Part shown: positions 35,319 to 46,130 of the stretch, in pieces
How the letters are laid out: each line of letters starts with the position of its first letter
Position numbering within the stretch: the stretch's first letter is position 1
Notes under the pieces: model-generated
What the model was told of the DNA's origin: nothing
Databases searched by the model: none
What the model saw: only the letters and a program-made list of their open reading frames with translations
Program-made: the position numbers and the translations under genes
Source of the DNA: JALZKA01 sp963753385
Lineage (GTDB): Bacteria > Actinomycetota > Thermoleophilia > Solirubrobacterales > 70-9
Assembly: GCA_963753385.1 (NCBI GenBank)
Contig: CAVWCC010000008.1
Coordinates: forward strand, 186,001-250,000
DNA length: 64,000 bases
Reading direction: 5' to 3'

Positions 35319-37146
35319 TTAGCCGAAAGCCGAGGCCAGGACCTGCTGGACGATCGGCGCTGCCACGGCGCCCCCGCCTCCCTGGCCGGTCGCATCGAAG
35401 ACGATCGCTGCGACTGCGAGCTTCGGATTGTCGGCCGGGGCGAAGGCGGTGAACCATGCGTTCTCCTCCTGGGGAGGGGTCGCGCCTGGTTCCACCGTTT
35501 CGCCCGGCTCGAGCGGACGGGGCCCGAGCTCGGCGGTGCCGGTCTTCCCGGCGACCGCAATCCCCGGTACCTGGGCCGCGACGCCCGTGCCGGAGCGGAC
35601 GACCTCGATCATCAGGTCCTTCACGGTCGCTGCGGTTCCCGGCGAGACGACTTCCACGGGCTCGGCCTCGGGCATGAGCTCCGGGCGTCCTCACGATCGA
35701 GGTCGGCATGCGGACGCCCTTGTTGGCGATCGTCTGGGAGGCCGAGGCCATCTGCAAAGGGGTGGCCTGGACCACGCCCTGGCCGATCGCGCTCTCGCCC
35801 AGCTCGACGTCGGACTCCGGCTTCGGGTAGGTGCTGGGCGGCGGCGCGAGGGCCTCCAGCGCGCCCGGCGCCGCCAGCGTCGGCTCGGCGTTGAACCCGA
35901 AGCGCTCGGCGGTATCGAACATGGCGTCGGCGCCGACCTCCACTCCCAGCGGCGCGAAGACCGTGTTGCATGACTGGGCGAAGCTCTGGACGAAGGTTCC
36001 CCGCAGGCCGAGTCGTGGGCGTTCGAGATCTCGCGGCCGATCAGGCTGTTCGAGACCTCGACCGGGAACGTGTCGGTCGTCTTCACCTTGTCGGCCTCGA
36101 GGGCTGGCGGCGGCGGTGATGACCTTGAACGTCGATCCGGGCGGCTGCGGTTGCGAGAAAGCCTGTCCTGCGATCGCCCAGGACGTCGCCGCTCCTGGCG
36201 TCCAGGACCGCGACGCCGCCGTAGGTGCTCGCCCAGGGCGCTCACGGCGGCCGACTGGATGTCCGGGTCGATCGTGGTCTTGACGGGCTTGCCCGGCGCC
36301 GGGTCGCCGCTGGCGAGGATCCGCGCCTCTCCTGCCGGGCCCGCCTCCGGCGACCGCGAGCAGCTGGCCGCTCGGCTGACCCGTGAGCTCGGTGTTGAAG
36401 GCCAGCTCGAGCCCGCTGATGCCGGCGAGGGTGTTCGGTGGGTAGCCGAGCGCGTAGAGCGCACGCTCCTGCTTTCGCGACGGCGTGCCGACCGAGCCTG
36501 CGATCGCGAGCGCCGATGCCCCGAGCGGCGAGGTCCGCGCCTCGGCAGGGCCCTCGGCGAGCGGGGTACCGTCGCGCATCAGTAGGGGCGCACGTTCGCC
36601 CACGCGCGTGATCCGGTCGAGCTGCTCCCCGTGGGTGAGGCCGGGAAAGGTCATATGCGGCTCCCACGCGATCCGGTCCTCGTCGTCGAGCGGCAGCTCG
36701 ACGCGGCCGTCGACCTGGCCAAACGCGCGGGTGTCGACCGTGGCGTCGAAGGCGACGGCGTCGCCATCCTCGACCTCGGCCTCCTCGATGTCGTCGGTGA
36801 TGACGCGGACCGCGGTCGCGGTTGCCTGAGCGTCCACGTACAGCCGGGTGAAGGCCTCGACCGGATACTCCTGCTTCGCCGAGGGGGAGAGCTCTGCGTG
36901 CATCGCGGCGAAGTCCTGGCGCTCCCAGGCGTCGCGAAGCCTCGGCCGACTCGGAGCCGCCGCCCGCGGCGCCCACGATCGCGCCGATCACGAACGAGCC
37001 CGTGGACGAGGGCTACCACCGGCGCGCTTCGGGTCAGCAGGCGATGCCGGCGCTCGCCCTCGTGGCCGCTTGCCGCCCGAACGGGACTCGGGGGTGCGGT
37101 AGCTTTGCTCGCCACGCGCACCAGGGGTCGGCGGGGCGGCTTCCAT
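35319..37146 (-). CDS. class B penicillin-binding protein with MecA_N-like domain, multiply frameshifted
   Basis: A membrane-anchored D,D-transpeptidase of about 605 residues when joined. Order: Pro/Arg-rich cytosolic start, membrane helix around FVIGAIVGAAGGGSE, an NTF2-like MecA_N-type domain (MHAELSPSAKQEYPVEAFTR), a dimerisation domain, then the transpeptidase with the active-site SxxK in PPGSTFKVITAA, the SxN in QSCNTVF and KTG in AGKTGTAELG. At least six frame changes lie between about 35690 and 37010. Cross-links peptidoglycan outside the membrane; divergent from a MarP-like protease gene, with palindromes between them. Errors in sequence are the likely cause of the breaks. Confidence 0.82.
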
Positions 37147-37166
37147 CGGCAGAAAGGTAGTCGCTC

Positions 37167-37188
37167 GCGTTTGCGGCGCCGCAAACGC
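37167..37188. promoter_or_regulatory. 22-bp perfect palindrome
   Basis: GCGTTTGCGGC is followed directly by its exact reverse complement with no spacer, 20 bases before the PBP start and 34 before the MarP start. Position between divergent genes suggests a dimeric-repressor or activator site controlling both. Confidence 0.6.
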
Positions 37189-37201
37189 CCGGTCCACCTG
37201 C

Positions 37202-37215
37202 AATCCGCGCGGATT
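37202..37215. promoter_or_regulatory. 14-bp perfect palindrome
   Basis: AATCCGCGCGGATT ends six bases before the ATG of the MarP-like gene. Second palindrome in the same intergenic region; it would overlap the ribosome-binding region or transcription start. Confidence 0.45.
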
Positions 37216-37221
37216 CGAGCG

Positions 37222-38378
37222 ATGAGCGCAATCGACATCGGGATCATCGTCTTCGCTCTCGCGCTTGCCACGATCGGCTGGGACCGCGGGCTCATCGCCT
37301 CGGCGATGCCGCTGGCGGGGTTCATCGGCGGCGTCGCGCTCGGCGCCAGGCTGGGCCCGGCGCTACTCGAGGAGGGAGCGGAGTCGCCGTACGCGCCGGC
37401 CGTCGCCGCGGCCTGCGGGATCCTGCTGGGCGTCTTCCTGGCGATCGCGCTCGAGGGCGTCGGCGCCGGCGTGCGCGAGCGCCTCGCGCACGGCAGCGCC
37501 GGCCGGGTCGTGGACTCGGTCGGGGGCGCGGTGCTCCTCGCGACGCTCGCGCTCGCCGCCGCCTGGGTGTTCGGCGCGGTCGCGCTCACATGCGCCGGGA
37601 AAGGGGGCTCGCGACCTCCGCGAGGCCGTGCAGCGCTCGTCGATCCTGGTCGCCCTGAACGACGCCTTCCCGCCCTCGGGGCCGCTGCTGAACACGCTGC
37701 GGCGGATCGACCCAGTCCCGACGTCCGCGGGCCGCGAGGCGAACGTGGCACCGCCGGCCCGCGGCATCGCCGGCGATCCGGAAGTCGAAGCGGCGGCCGC
37801 GTCGGTCGTGCGGGTCCGGGGCAGCGCCTGCGGGCTGGGCGTCGAGGGCTCGGGCTGGGTCGCTGCACCGCAGCTCGTCGTGACGAACGCGCACGTCGTC
37901 GCCGGGCCAGGACGACACCACCTTGACGACGACGTCGGGCGCCGAGCTCGACGTCGACGTGCTCCACTACGAGCCGCGCAACGACCTCGCGGTCCTGGGT
38001 GTCCCGGGGCTCGCGGACGTGCCACTGCCCCTCGTCGGCGACCCGCAGCGCGACACCGCCGCGGCGACGGTCGGCTATCCCGAAGGCGGGTCGCTCACGA
38101 TCACGCCCGCGCGCCTCGGCCGGACGGGCACGGTGATCAGCGAGGACTCATACGGGCGTGGGCCCGGTCGAGCGGCGGATGACCCCGTTCCGCGGCGTCG
38201 TGCGAGCGGCAACTCGGGCGGCCCGGTGGTCGACGAGGCCGGCCGCGTGCTCGCCACCGTCTTCGCGACCTCGCTCGGCGACGGGCCGCCGAGCGGCCTC
38301 GGCGTACCGAACGACGTCGTTGCCGACGCCCTCGCCGGTCCGCTCGACGGGGCGGACACCGGCCCGTGCGCGGCGTGA
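37222..38378 (+). CDS. MarP-like membrane serine protease (CvpA plus trypsin-like), frameshifted
   Basis: About 385 residues. The N-terminal CvpA-type region has four membrane helices (IDIGIIVFALALATIGWDRG onward, to about 125). The periplasmic protease domain has the full triad: His in VVTNAHVVAGPG, Asp in PRNDLAVLGVPG and Ser in ASGNSGGPVVDEAG. This matches M. tuberculosis MarP, needed for acid resistance and peptidoglycan hydrolase control. Frame changes occur near 37600, 37910, 38150 and 38205, the last two cancelling each other. Divergent from a PBP gene, so both may serve wall homeostasis. Confidence 0.82.
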
Positions 38379-38421
38379 GCCCAGCGCGCTCGAGGCTACC
38401 GAGCCGAGCAGTCCGGTTCGT

Positions 38422-38427
38422 TACGCT
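38422..38427 (+). promoter_or_regulatory. -10 box TACGCT, leaderless start
   Basis: TACGCT ends five bases before the GTG at 38433 of the HxlR-type gene, in line with the other leaderless starts of the window. Confidence 0.4.
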
Positions 38428-38432
38428 GACTC

Positions 38433-38791
38433 GTGGAGGCTCGGTCACGAACAGAGCGCTCTGCGGGCACGGAAGCCGGCCGCCCGGAGACGGTCTGCCC
38501 CGATTTTCACGCTGCGGTCGAGCTGATCGGCAAGCGCTGGGCAGGCGCGATCCTCTGGACGCTCGCGCCCGGCCCGCTCTACTTCGCCGAGATCGCCCAG
38601 GCGGTCCCCGGGCTGTCGGATCGGCTGCTCTCGCGGCGCCTGCGGGAGCTCGAGGAGTCGGCCTGGTCGACCGCACGGTCCACGACGGCACTCCGCCACG
38701 CGTCTCCTACGAGCTGACGGCCAAGGGCGCCGAGCTCGAGCCCGCGATCCGCGAGCTCGGCGACTGGGCCAAGCGCTGGAACCTGAGCTGA
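38433..38791 (+). CDS. HxlR-family winged-helix regulator, one frameshift
   Basis: About 119 residues. HxlR signature: CPDFHAAVELIGKRWAGAIL with the single N-terminal cysteine, GPLYFAEIAQAVPGLSDRLL and SRRLRELEE for the recognition region, then after a break near 38655 LVDRTVHDGTPPRVSYELTA and the C-terminal helix ELGDWAKRWN. MarR-like dimeric DNA-binding proteins of this family often sense thiol stress through the conserved cysteine. Target genes unknown. Ends 9 bases before the converging cyclotransferase gene. Confidence 0.78.
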
Positions 38792-38800
38792 GCGGCCGAG

Positions 38801-39390
38801 CTACCAGGCCCGCGGGTTGCCCGGCAGGGATCTCGTCGCGGACGAGGCGCGCCTCGACGACCGGGACCGGCGGCGGGTCCGGTCGTGCGCGCGAACGCGA
38901 TCAGCTCTTCCGGGCCCAGCTCCTCGAACGCCGCCTCGCACGCGCGCAGGTAGGAGGCGAGGACCACCGAGCGGGGCGGAGGGCGCAGCGCAGGTTCTCG
39001 GGCTTCGCCACGTAGGTCACGACGGTGTCGAAGCGGGCTCGCGGTCGCCACGGACGTCGGCGGTGACCTCGACCCGGTCGTAGCGAAGCTCGCGCAGGTC
39101 GAGCCGCTCCAGCTCGGGCTCCGTCAGCTCGATCAGCGCCCCGTTCGGCCACTCGTCCTCGGATGCTCCGGGCGCCCGCTCGAGGTTGAGCCCCAGGCAG
39201 AAATCGAACGGTTCGCCCTCGATCGGCTCGAACCCCTTCTCGGAGCGCGCGTTGTCGCGGACGAGCGACCACGTCGGCGCCAATCCGCGAGCCGGGCCGG
39301 GGTGGGCGGCGGAGCGTCGTGGCCGAGCGTCTCGGCGATCGCTCGCTCGGCTGACCAGCGAGCCGTAGCCGAAGACCGCGAGCCGCTCAT
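38801..39390 (-). CDS. gamma-glutamylcyclotransferase-like protein, frameshifted
   Basis: About 195 residues. The fold signature is FGYGSLVSRAS at the N-terminus, then GLNLERAPGASEDEWPNGAL and IELTEPELERLDLRELRYDR with the catalytic-glutamate region; the C-terminus reads SYLRACEAAFEELGPEEL and GNPRAW. These enzymes release pyroglutamate from gamma-glutamyl amino acids. ATG 39390 overlaps the addA stop (ATGA), but the frame breaks within the first codons, as if one G were missing; further breaks follow near 39290, 39030 and 38960. Third gene of the addBA operon. Confidence 0.65.
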
Positions 39391-42300
39391 CGGAGCGCGG
39401 CCGGCGCGTCGCGGCGCGGTCGCCACTTCGGGCGGGGGCAGAGGCGCGGCGCCGCGGGGCAGCCGAAGCAGAGCGCGGCGTATGGCTCGGCGGCGGGCTC
39501 GAAGATGCCCGACCGGATCTGCGCCAGGAGCCCCTCGAGCCGCTGCGCGCGCGGCGTCCAGGGCGGCGGCGTCGAACACCTCGACCACCGGCTCGTCCGG
39601 CCGCTCGAGGAAGACGTGGGCCGCCCGGACGGTCCGATCCCGCCGCCGGCGGCCGCGAGCGCGTAGACGGCGCGCTGCGCGGCGTACCGGTCGCCGAGCG
39701 CCGCCGTTCCGTCGCTGCCCACGCGGTCGGTCTTGTAGTCGACGACGACGCTGTCCGTGCTCCCGGCTCGCGAGCAGGTCGATGTTGCCGCGCAGGATCG
39801 TGCCGGCGACCGGCAGGACGAATGGCGCCTCGGCCCGGAGCGCCATCCCGTCGAGCTCGGCGCGCAGCTCGCTGCTCGAGCCAGCCGTCGATCAGCGCCC
39901 GAGCGCGCGGGCGAGCGCTCGCTCGTCCTCGACGCCCTCGTGCGCGAGCAGCGCCCGCACGCGCTCGTCGCCGGGCGCCTCCCAGCCCGACTCGCGCGCT
40001 CCACTCGAGCGCGGCGTGAACCGCGTTGCCGAGGGCCTTGGCGGCGGCGGCGACCGCGCGGCGGGGCATCGCCGTTCAGCGCCTCGGGATCGGCGAGCTC
40101 GCGCGTCGGCGGGCGCGTCGCGCTCGTCGGCCTCGCCGCTCTGAATCCGCGGCCACCGCGACGACTGCGCCGCCGCGCACGCCGAGGACCCGCTCGACGT
40201 AGAAGCGGTAGCCGCAGCGCTTGAAGGCGTCGAGCGCGGAGTACGAGAGGTGGCCGAGCGGGCACCGGGGAGGGGCCCTGGTCGAGGATCGGCGGCCGGC
40301 GCCTCTCGTCCCGTTCGGCGGCGGCCGGGTGCCGGGAGCGTGCCGGCGGCGCAGCTCGGCGGCCCGCTCTGGACTGGGCTCGCTGACGTGATCCGGAGCT
40401 CGGCCGGCGGGCCGGCATCACGCGTCCTCCGGCGCGCGCTCGGGCAGCGGCAAGCTCGACCGACCCGGCGCCGCCCGTCCAGCCGCGGCGACCAGGGCCG
40501 GCAGGACGCGGCGTAGCGCGGTGTCGTTCGTCTTCGGCTCGTCGGGGGGCTCGAGGTCGCCGGGCTTGAACGTCCCGCTCAGGATCAGCCGCTCACGCGC
40601 GCGGGTGGCGGCGACGTAGACGAGCCGGCACGACTCCTCGGCCTCGGCCTCCTTCTCCTCGGCGTCGAGCTCGGTCAGCTCCCAGACGCCGAACGACTTC
40701 GCCGTCGGGAACGCGAGGCGCAGGCCGAACCGAGCCTGCGCGCCCTCGGCGTCGAGGCGGCCGATCCAGATGTCGACGTGAGCGGTGGCCGGCGTCGAGC
40801 GCCGCGGTCGAGGTCCGGGACCGCGACGACCGGGAACTCGAGGCCCTTGGCGCCGTGCACGGTCATGATCCGCACGCCGGGGTAGTCCTCGGCCTGGACC
40901 GGCGCCAGTCCCTCGCGCTCGTCGCGCTGTCGTGCTCTCGTCCGCCTGGTCGAGGAACGCGCGCAGGTCGCGGCCCTCGTTGCGCTCGAACTCGGCGGCG
41001 AGGCGCATCAGCTTGCGGACGTTCGCCATCCGCCCGGCGCCCTGTGGCTTCGCCAGCAGCGCCAGGTCGTAGCCGAACGCGTTCATCGTCCGCTCGACCA
41101 GGACGTCGAGCGGCAGCAGCGGGGCCTCGGCGCGGAGCCGCGGCGATCGTCGCGCAGAAGCGCGCGCAGCCGGTCGGCGTCGGCTTCCTCGATCGCGTCG
41201 AGCTTCTCGGGGTCCTCCAGCTCGACCTCGCGCCCGTTCTCCCCGAACGCCGCCTCGACCGTGGGCCAGACGTGCCGCCAGTGGCCGGTTGCGCTGCGGA
41301 TCAGCCAGAGCGCGTCGGGGCTGACCTCGCACGCCGGGCTCGCGAGCGCGCCGAAGAGCATCTCGTCGTCGAGCGGGTTGGCGACGACGGCCAGCAGCCG
41401 CAGCAGGTCCTCGACCTGTTGCTGGGACCAGTAGCCGCGGCCGCCGACCACGTAGGGCTCGAGGCCGAAGCGCTGGAGCGCCTCCTCGTAGGCGTCCACG
41501 TGGGTGAACGCGCGCAGGAGCACGACGATCTCGCCCGGGTCGGCCTCGCCGGCATCGACGAGCGCGCGCAGGCGCTCCGCGAGCGCACGGGCCTGCGCCA
41601 CGGTCGCCCGGTTGGTCTCGGACGGTGGCGGCTCCAGCTCGATTCCGTCGGCCTTCCACTTGCGGTGGTCCTTGCCTCGGCCCTCCTCGAAGGTGAGGAG
41701 CAGCTCAGCCCTGGGGCCGTCACCGGCGCGTCTCGCCCCGCGGTCAGCGGCACGAATCCGTCGAGCAGGGTCGTGCCAAGCGCGTTCGCGGCCGCGAGCA
41801 CCTCGGGCCGGGCGCGGAAGTTGCCGCGCAGGGGCAGGACGTCCGTGGTCGGCGAGTCCTCGGCGCGAGCGCGCTCGGCCCGGAACACCTCGAGGTCGGC
41901 GTTCCGGAACCGGTAGATCGACTGGTGCTCGTCGCCGACCGTGAACAGGCGCGTCTCCGGGCCCTCGGAGGCGCTCGATCAGCTCGAGCTGGACCCGGTT
42001 CGTGTCCTGGAACTCGTCGACCATCAGGTGCTTGAAGCGGCCGCGCCAGGACTCCGCGACGGCCTCCGATGTGCGCAGGAGCTCGACGGAGCGCAGCTCG
42101 AGGTCGGCGAAGTCGAGGCCGGAGCGACCGCCCTTCAGCTCCTCGTAGCGCGCGCTCGTCGCCTGGAGCACGTCCTGGAGGGCGGCGCGGGCGTCGAGCG
42201 CGGCCTGGGTCTCGGCCGGGCTCAACGGCGATCGTCCTTCTCGCGGTGCGAACGGCGCTCCGGGAGGCCCACCTCCGGCAGGCTCGGCTGCGCCATGCCC

Positions 42301-42908
42301 TGGCTGCGGAGGCGCTCGTGGGCGACCAGCGCGATGTCGCTTACCCGATAGGGCCGGTAGGCAGCGGTGACCCGCGCCACCCGCTCGTCGCCGCCGGCGA
42401 CCAGCCGTTCGATCGCCTCGCGCGCGGCCTGCTCGCGGAGCCGCTCGGCCTCGGGCGCGTCGAGCACCCGGAACCTGGGATCGAGCCCGGCGGCGACCGG
42501 GTGGGTGCCGAGCAGGCGGCGGCAGAAGCCGTGGATCGTCGTGACCCACGCGCGCTCCGTCTCGCGGGCGAAGCCCCGCAGCTCCGCGGCACGGTGCTCG
42601 TCGCCGGCGGCCCGCGCTGCGCGCGAACGCTCGGTGAGCTCGCTGCCTGATCCGCTGGCGAAGCTCCGCGGCCGCGCGCTCGGTGAACGTGAAGGCGAGG
42701 ATCTCGTCGATCCCGACGCCGTCGTCGCAGATTGCGTCGCAGTAGCGGCCGACGAGCACTCGCGTCTTGCCGCTGCCGGCGCCGGCCTCGCAGAAGACGT
42801 CGCGGTCGCGAGCAGCGATCGCCGCGGCCTGCTCTTCGGTGGGCAGTGAGGCGGAGTCCGTGAGGACGGAGCCGAGCCCCGCCGTTGTTGAGGCGGCTTG
42901 TTCGTCAT
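39387..42908 (-). CDS. addA: AddA-type UvrD helicase/nuclease, multiply frameshifted
   Basis: About 1170 codons; ATP-dependent DNA helicase with a C-terminal RecB-type nuclease, acting with the AddB-like partner on double-strand ends. In order: Walker A CEAGAGSGKTRVLVGRY, FTFTERAAAELRQRI, TTIHGFCRRLL, Walker B LMVDEFQDTNRVQLEL, VGDEHQSIYRFRNADLE, the late helicase motif MTVHGAKGLEFPVVAVPDL, YVAATRARERLILSG, then LSYSALDAFKRCGYRFY, and the nuclease motif VVDYKTDRVG with a cysteine cluster (LCFGCPAAPRLCP). At least ten frame changes. The apparent stop at 40418 is an artefact because the nuclease part follows. ATG overlaps the addB stop and TGA overlaps the next ATG. Confidence 0.82.
42844..42899. 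repeat. 55-base dispersed repeat, copy 2
   Basis: Same sequence and same strand as 8034-8088 apart from one extra G. Here it covers the first codons of the addA gene on the opposite strand; read in the frame of the helicase domain it gives a plausible but unconserved segment (AASTTAGLGSVLTDSAS) just before the first conserved block. Confidence 0.75.
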
Positions 42909-45900
42909 TTCCCGTTCCCGTTGCCGTTCTCGTCCTCGAGCCCGAGCGCGCGCTCGAGCCGGCAGATCGGCTGGAACGTGCAGTACTCGGAGCAGACGCC
43001 GCCCAGCGGGTCGCGCGTGATGTCGCCGTCGCGCATCCGCGCTGCCGTTCTTGATCGCCTGCTGCTTCGCGTCCTCGAGCGCCGCCTCGAACTTCTCGTC
43101 GGAGATCGCGTCGCCCTTGACCGAGAGCTCGAGCCCTTCGAACAACCCGCCTTCGCCGACCTCGCTCTCTCGCACGATGCCCCGCGGCCGCCTGTCGCCG
43201 TAGGCGCCGAGCGGCTGGTAGAGGCCGCCGATCGGGTCGAGGCCGAGCAGCTCGCGGGCGGCGAGCATGTAGAGCTGGAGCTGGAGCTTGCCCTCGTTGG
43301 CGATCTTGGTCACGCCCGGGACGGCCTGCGAGGTCTTGTAGTCACGCAGCAGGGCCCGCGTCCCTGCGGGCTCGACGTCGATCCGGTCGATGCGCCCGCG
43401 CAGCGCGATCTCGCCGAGCACGAGCTCGCCGGGGTCGTCTTCGTCCTCCGCGAACCCGAAGCCACGCTCGAGCAGGTCCGCGCGGGGGCGCAGGACGGTC
43501 GAGCCCGCGGCCTCCTCCTCGAGGAACGCCTCGACCTGGATCCGAAGGCGTGCCAGCGCAAGCCGCCGGCCGGCCGTCGCGACCGACTCGCTCTCGGCGA
43601 CGACCGTCGTCGAGGATCTCGTTGAACCGCGTCTTCCAGGCGGCGACGTCAGCGGGCCTCGGGATCGAGTCCTCGCCCGGAGGGTCGGCGTAGAGCCGGT
43701 GGAGCGCGTCGTGGACCACCCCGCCGAGCCAGAGCGGGTCGGGCTCCGGCTCGAGCCGCTGCGGGCTCAGCTCGTGGTTCACGAACCACCGGTACGAGCA
43801 CTGGATCCAGCCCTCGAGCGAGTTCGCGCTCAGATGCCGGCGCTCCCGAAGCGCCGCGATCACAACCGGGTGCCGAAGCGGGCCGGGCTTCGCCTCGGGG
43901 TTCGGAATCACCGCGGTCAGGCCGAGCACGTCGCCGGCCGTGGCCAGGTCGACGCCCAGGGCGCTCAGGAGCTCGCGTTGCCGCTCGCCGTCGACGCCCG
44001 TACGCACGGTCACCGCGCGCGCGAGCTGGCGTGGGGTTGACGCCTCGGCCGGGGTTGGGACGGCCTGCGCGAGCGATCGCCTGGCGTGGAACTCCGGGTC
44101 GCCCTCGCCCGAGTCCTCCACGATCAGGTCGAGCACCTCGTCGACGAACGGCGAGCGCGCCGCGGGATGACCGTCCTCGTCGCTCGAGCGCCAGCTCAGG
44201 TACAGCCGCTCGACCGGGCGCGACGCGCACACGTGGAAGAGGTAGCGCTCCTCCTCGGCCTGCTCCTGACGGCGAAGCGCCGTGATGCCGAGCCGCGAGC
44301 GGCTCTCCTCGCCGAGCAGCGGGTCGAGCGCCCCGCGGCCAGGGAAGACGCCCTCCTGCATTGCCGCGCAGAACAGGTACGAGGCGGTCCCGGCGCGCAC
44401 CCGATACGGGCTGACGATCCGAACCCGGCCCTCGGCCGATCCGCGCCAGGCTCGCACCCCCGCGGTCTCGAGCGCCTCCGCCGCGTCGTCGAGGTCGGGC
44501 TCGGGGCAGCCGGGCAGCGCTCCCACGAGCGCCAGTTCCTCGAGGAGCTCGGCCGCGGCCACCCCCGCCCGCAGCTCGACCGGGTCGAGCGGGGTGCCGT
44601 TCGAGCGCTCGCCCGCAAGGGGGGCGCGCTCGGTGTGCACCGCCTCGGCGAGCCGGCGGGCGCCGGCCGCAAGGGCCAGCACACGCGCCGTCGGCCCCCC
44701 GGCCTCCCTGATCCGAGCAAGGTGGACGGGCGGCTTCTCCCAGCGGGTTGCGAGATCGCCCACTGTGTCGACGTCCGCCCGCGCGACCGCCCGCTCCAGC
44801 CAGTCGACCGCGCCGGGCGCGACCGACGGGTCCGCCCGCAGGTGGGCGATCAGGTCGGCCGGCTCGCCCTCCGGCGCCGCGGCACGGCAGAGGGCGAGGA
44901 GGCTCCTGCCGACGGCGGTCGTGGTCAGCGGAAGCTCGGCCTCGAGGGCGACTGGGACGCCGAGCTCGCGCAGCACGGTCGCGAACAGCGGGCCGTCGAC
45001 CGAGGGGCGGCGGAGCGCGACGACGATCGCGGAGGGGTCGACGCCGGAGTCGAGCAGTCGCGCGATCTCGATGCCCACCGCCTCGGCCTCGCCGCGCTCG
45101 CCCGCGCACTCGAGCAGGCGCACACCGCCGTCGGGCGGCACGGTCCCGGCGCCCGGCTCGAACAGCTCGCGATCCACGTGCCGAAGCGAGCGCCGCTCGG
45201 TGTAGGTCGGATCGAAGTCGAGCTCCGCGGCGACCGTGGCGCCGAACTCGTCGCGGAGCCGGGCGAGGAGGGCGGCACGGGCGGCCAGCGCCCGGCGGTC
45301 GGCGTAGTTCACGGCAACCGTGACCACCGTCGCGTTCGCCAGCAGCCGGACCAGCTCGAGCTGGGCCTCGGTCAGGTCGTCGAATCCGTAGATCAGGACC
45401 GGCCGGCCGCCCCAGGCGTCCGGTGCCTCGCGAAGAGCGGCCGCCGCGGCCCGCGCGAGCGAGCCGGCGTCGGACCGGCCGGCGCGGTCGCGAAGCTCCT
45501 CGTAGGCGCCGTAGAGCGCCGCGATCTCGAGCTCATGCGCGGCGTTGCCGGCCGCCTCCGCGGCGCCCCGGAGATCTGCGGGCGAGACGAGCGCCGCCTG
45601 GAGCTCCGCTATCAGCAGGTCGAGGGCGGCCGCGAAGCCGGGGGAGTGGGACGAGCGCTTGAGGACCCGAAGCGGCGTCGAGGCGGTCGCCGCCCGGATC
45701 AGCGCCAGGCGCTGGGGCGGCGTGAGCGCCGGCGGCACGGGCGTTGCGGTAGCGGTCGCGATCTCATCGGTGAGCGAGGAGAAGGTCCGGATCGTCGCCC
45801 CGATCGCCGGCCGCTCGCCGCGACACAGGTCACGCTCGAAGCGGGCGATGTCGTCGCCGGTGGGCACGACCAGGAGCGGATCGCGCGCCAGCGCCGAGCG

Positions 45901-45972
45901 CAGCCGGTCGAGGATCTCGCCCGCGCGACCGGAGTTCGGCGGGCCGACGATCAGCTCGAGGTTCCTCATCAT
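42905..45972 (-). CDS. addB: AddB/RecB-like nuclease with inactive-looking helicase domain, 3' part frameshifted
   Basis: About 1020 residues; partner of the AddA-type helicase in end resection. The N-terminal P-loop is degenerate: VGPPNSGRAGEIL lacks the GKT lysine, as expected for a scaffold-type helicase fold. The C-terminal PD-(D/E)XK nuclease shows LSANSLEGWIQCSYRWFVNH, VVHDALHRLYAD, GRIDRIDVEPAG and DYKTSQAVPG; Cys in IQCSYRW plus GVCSEYCTFQPICRLE make the four ligands of a 4Fe-4S cluster typical of AddB. Breaks near 43600 and 43045. Start ATG 45972 (or 45969) has GAGGAG and a TAGGAT box just upstream; stop overlaps addA. Confidence 0.82.
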
Positions 45973-46130
45973 CTCCTCGATCCTAGGTCGATGCCCGGCG
46001 CACGCCTCTGACATCCCGCGGATTGCCAGCCGAGAAGCCGGAAACAGCGATCTTGCAGCGTCCGCGGTGCCGTCCGCAGCGGCATCTACCTTTGCCCCGC
46101 AAGCCAAGCCCTCCACCAGAGGTTCGCCAA

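Noticed and set aside
40418..41659. A separate short helicase gene ending at 40418
   Set aside because: The nuclease domain with LSYSALDAFKRCGYRF and the YKTD motif continues downstream in other frames; the stop comes from a frameshift.
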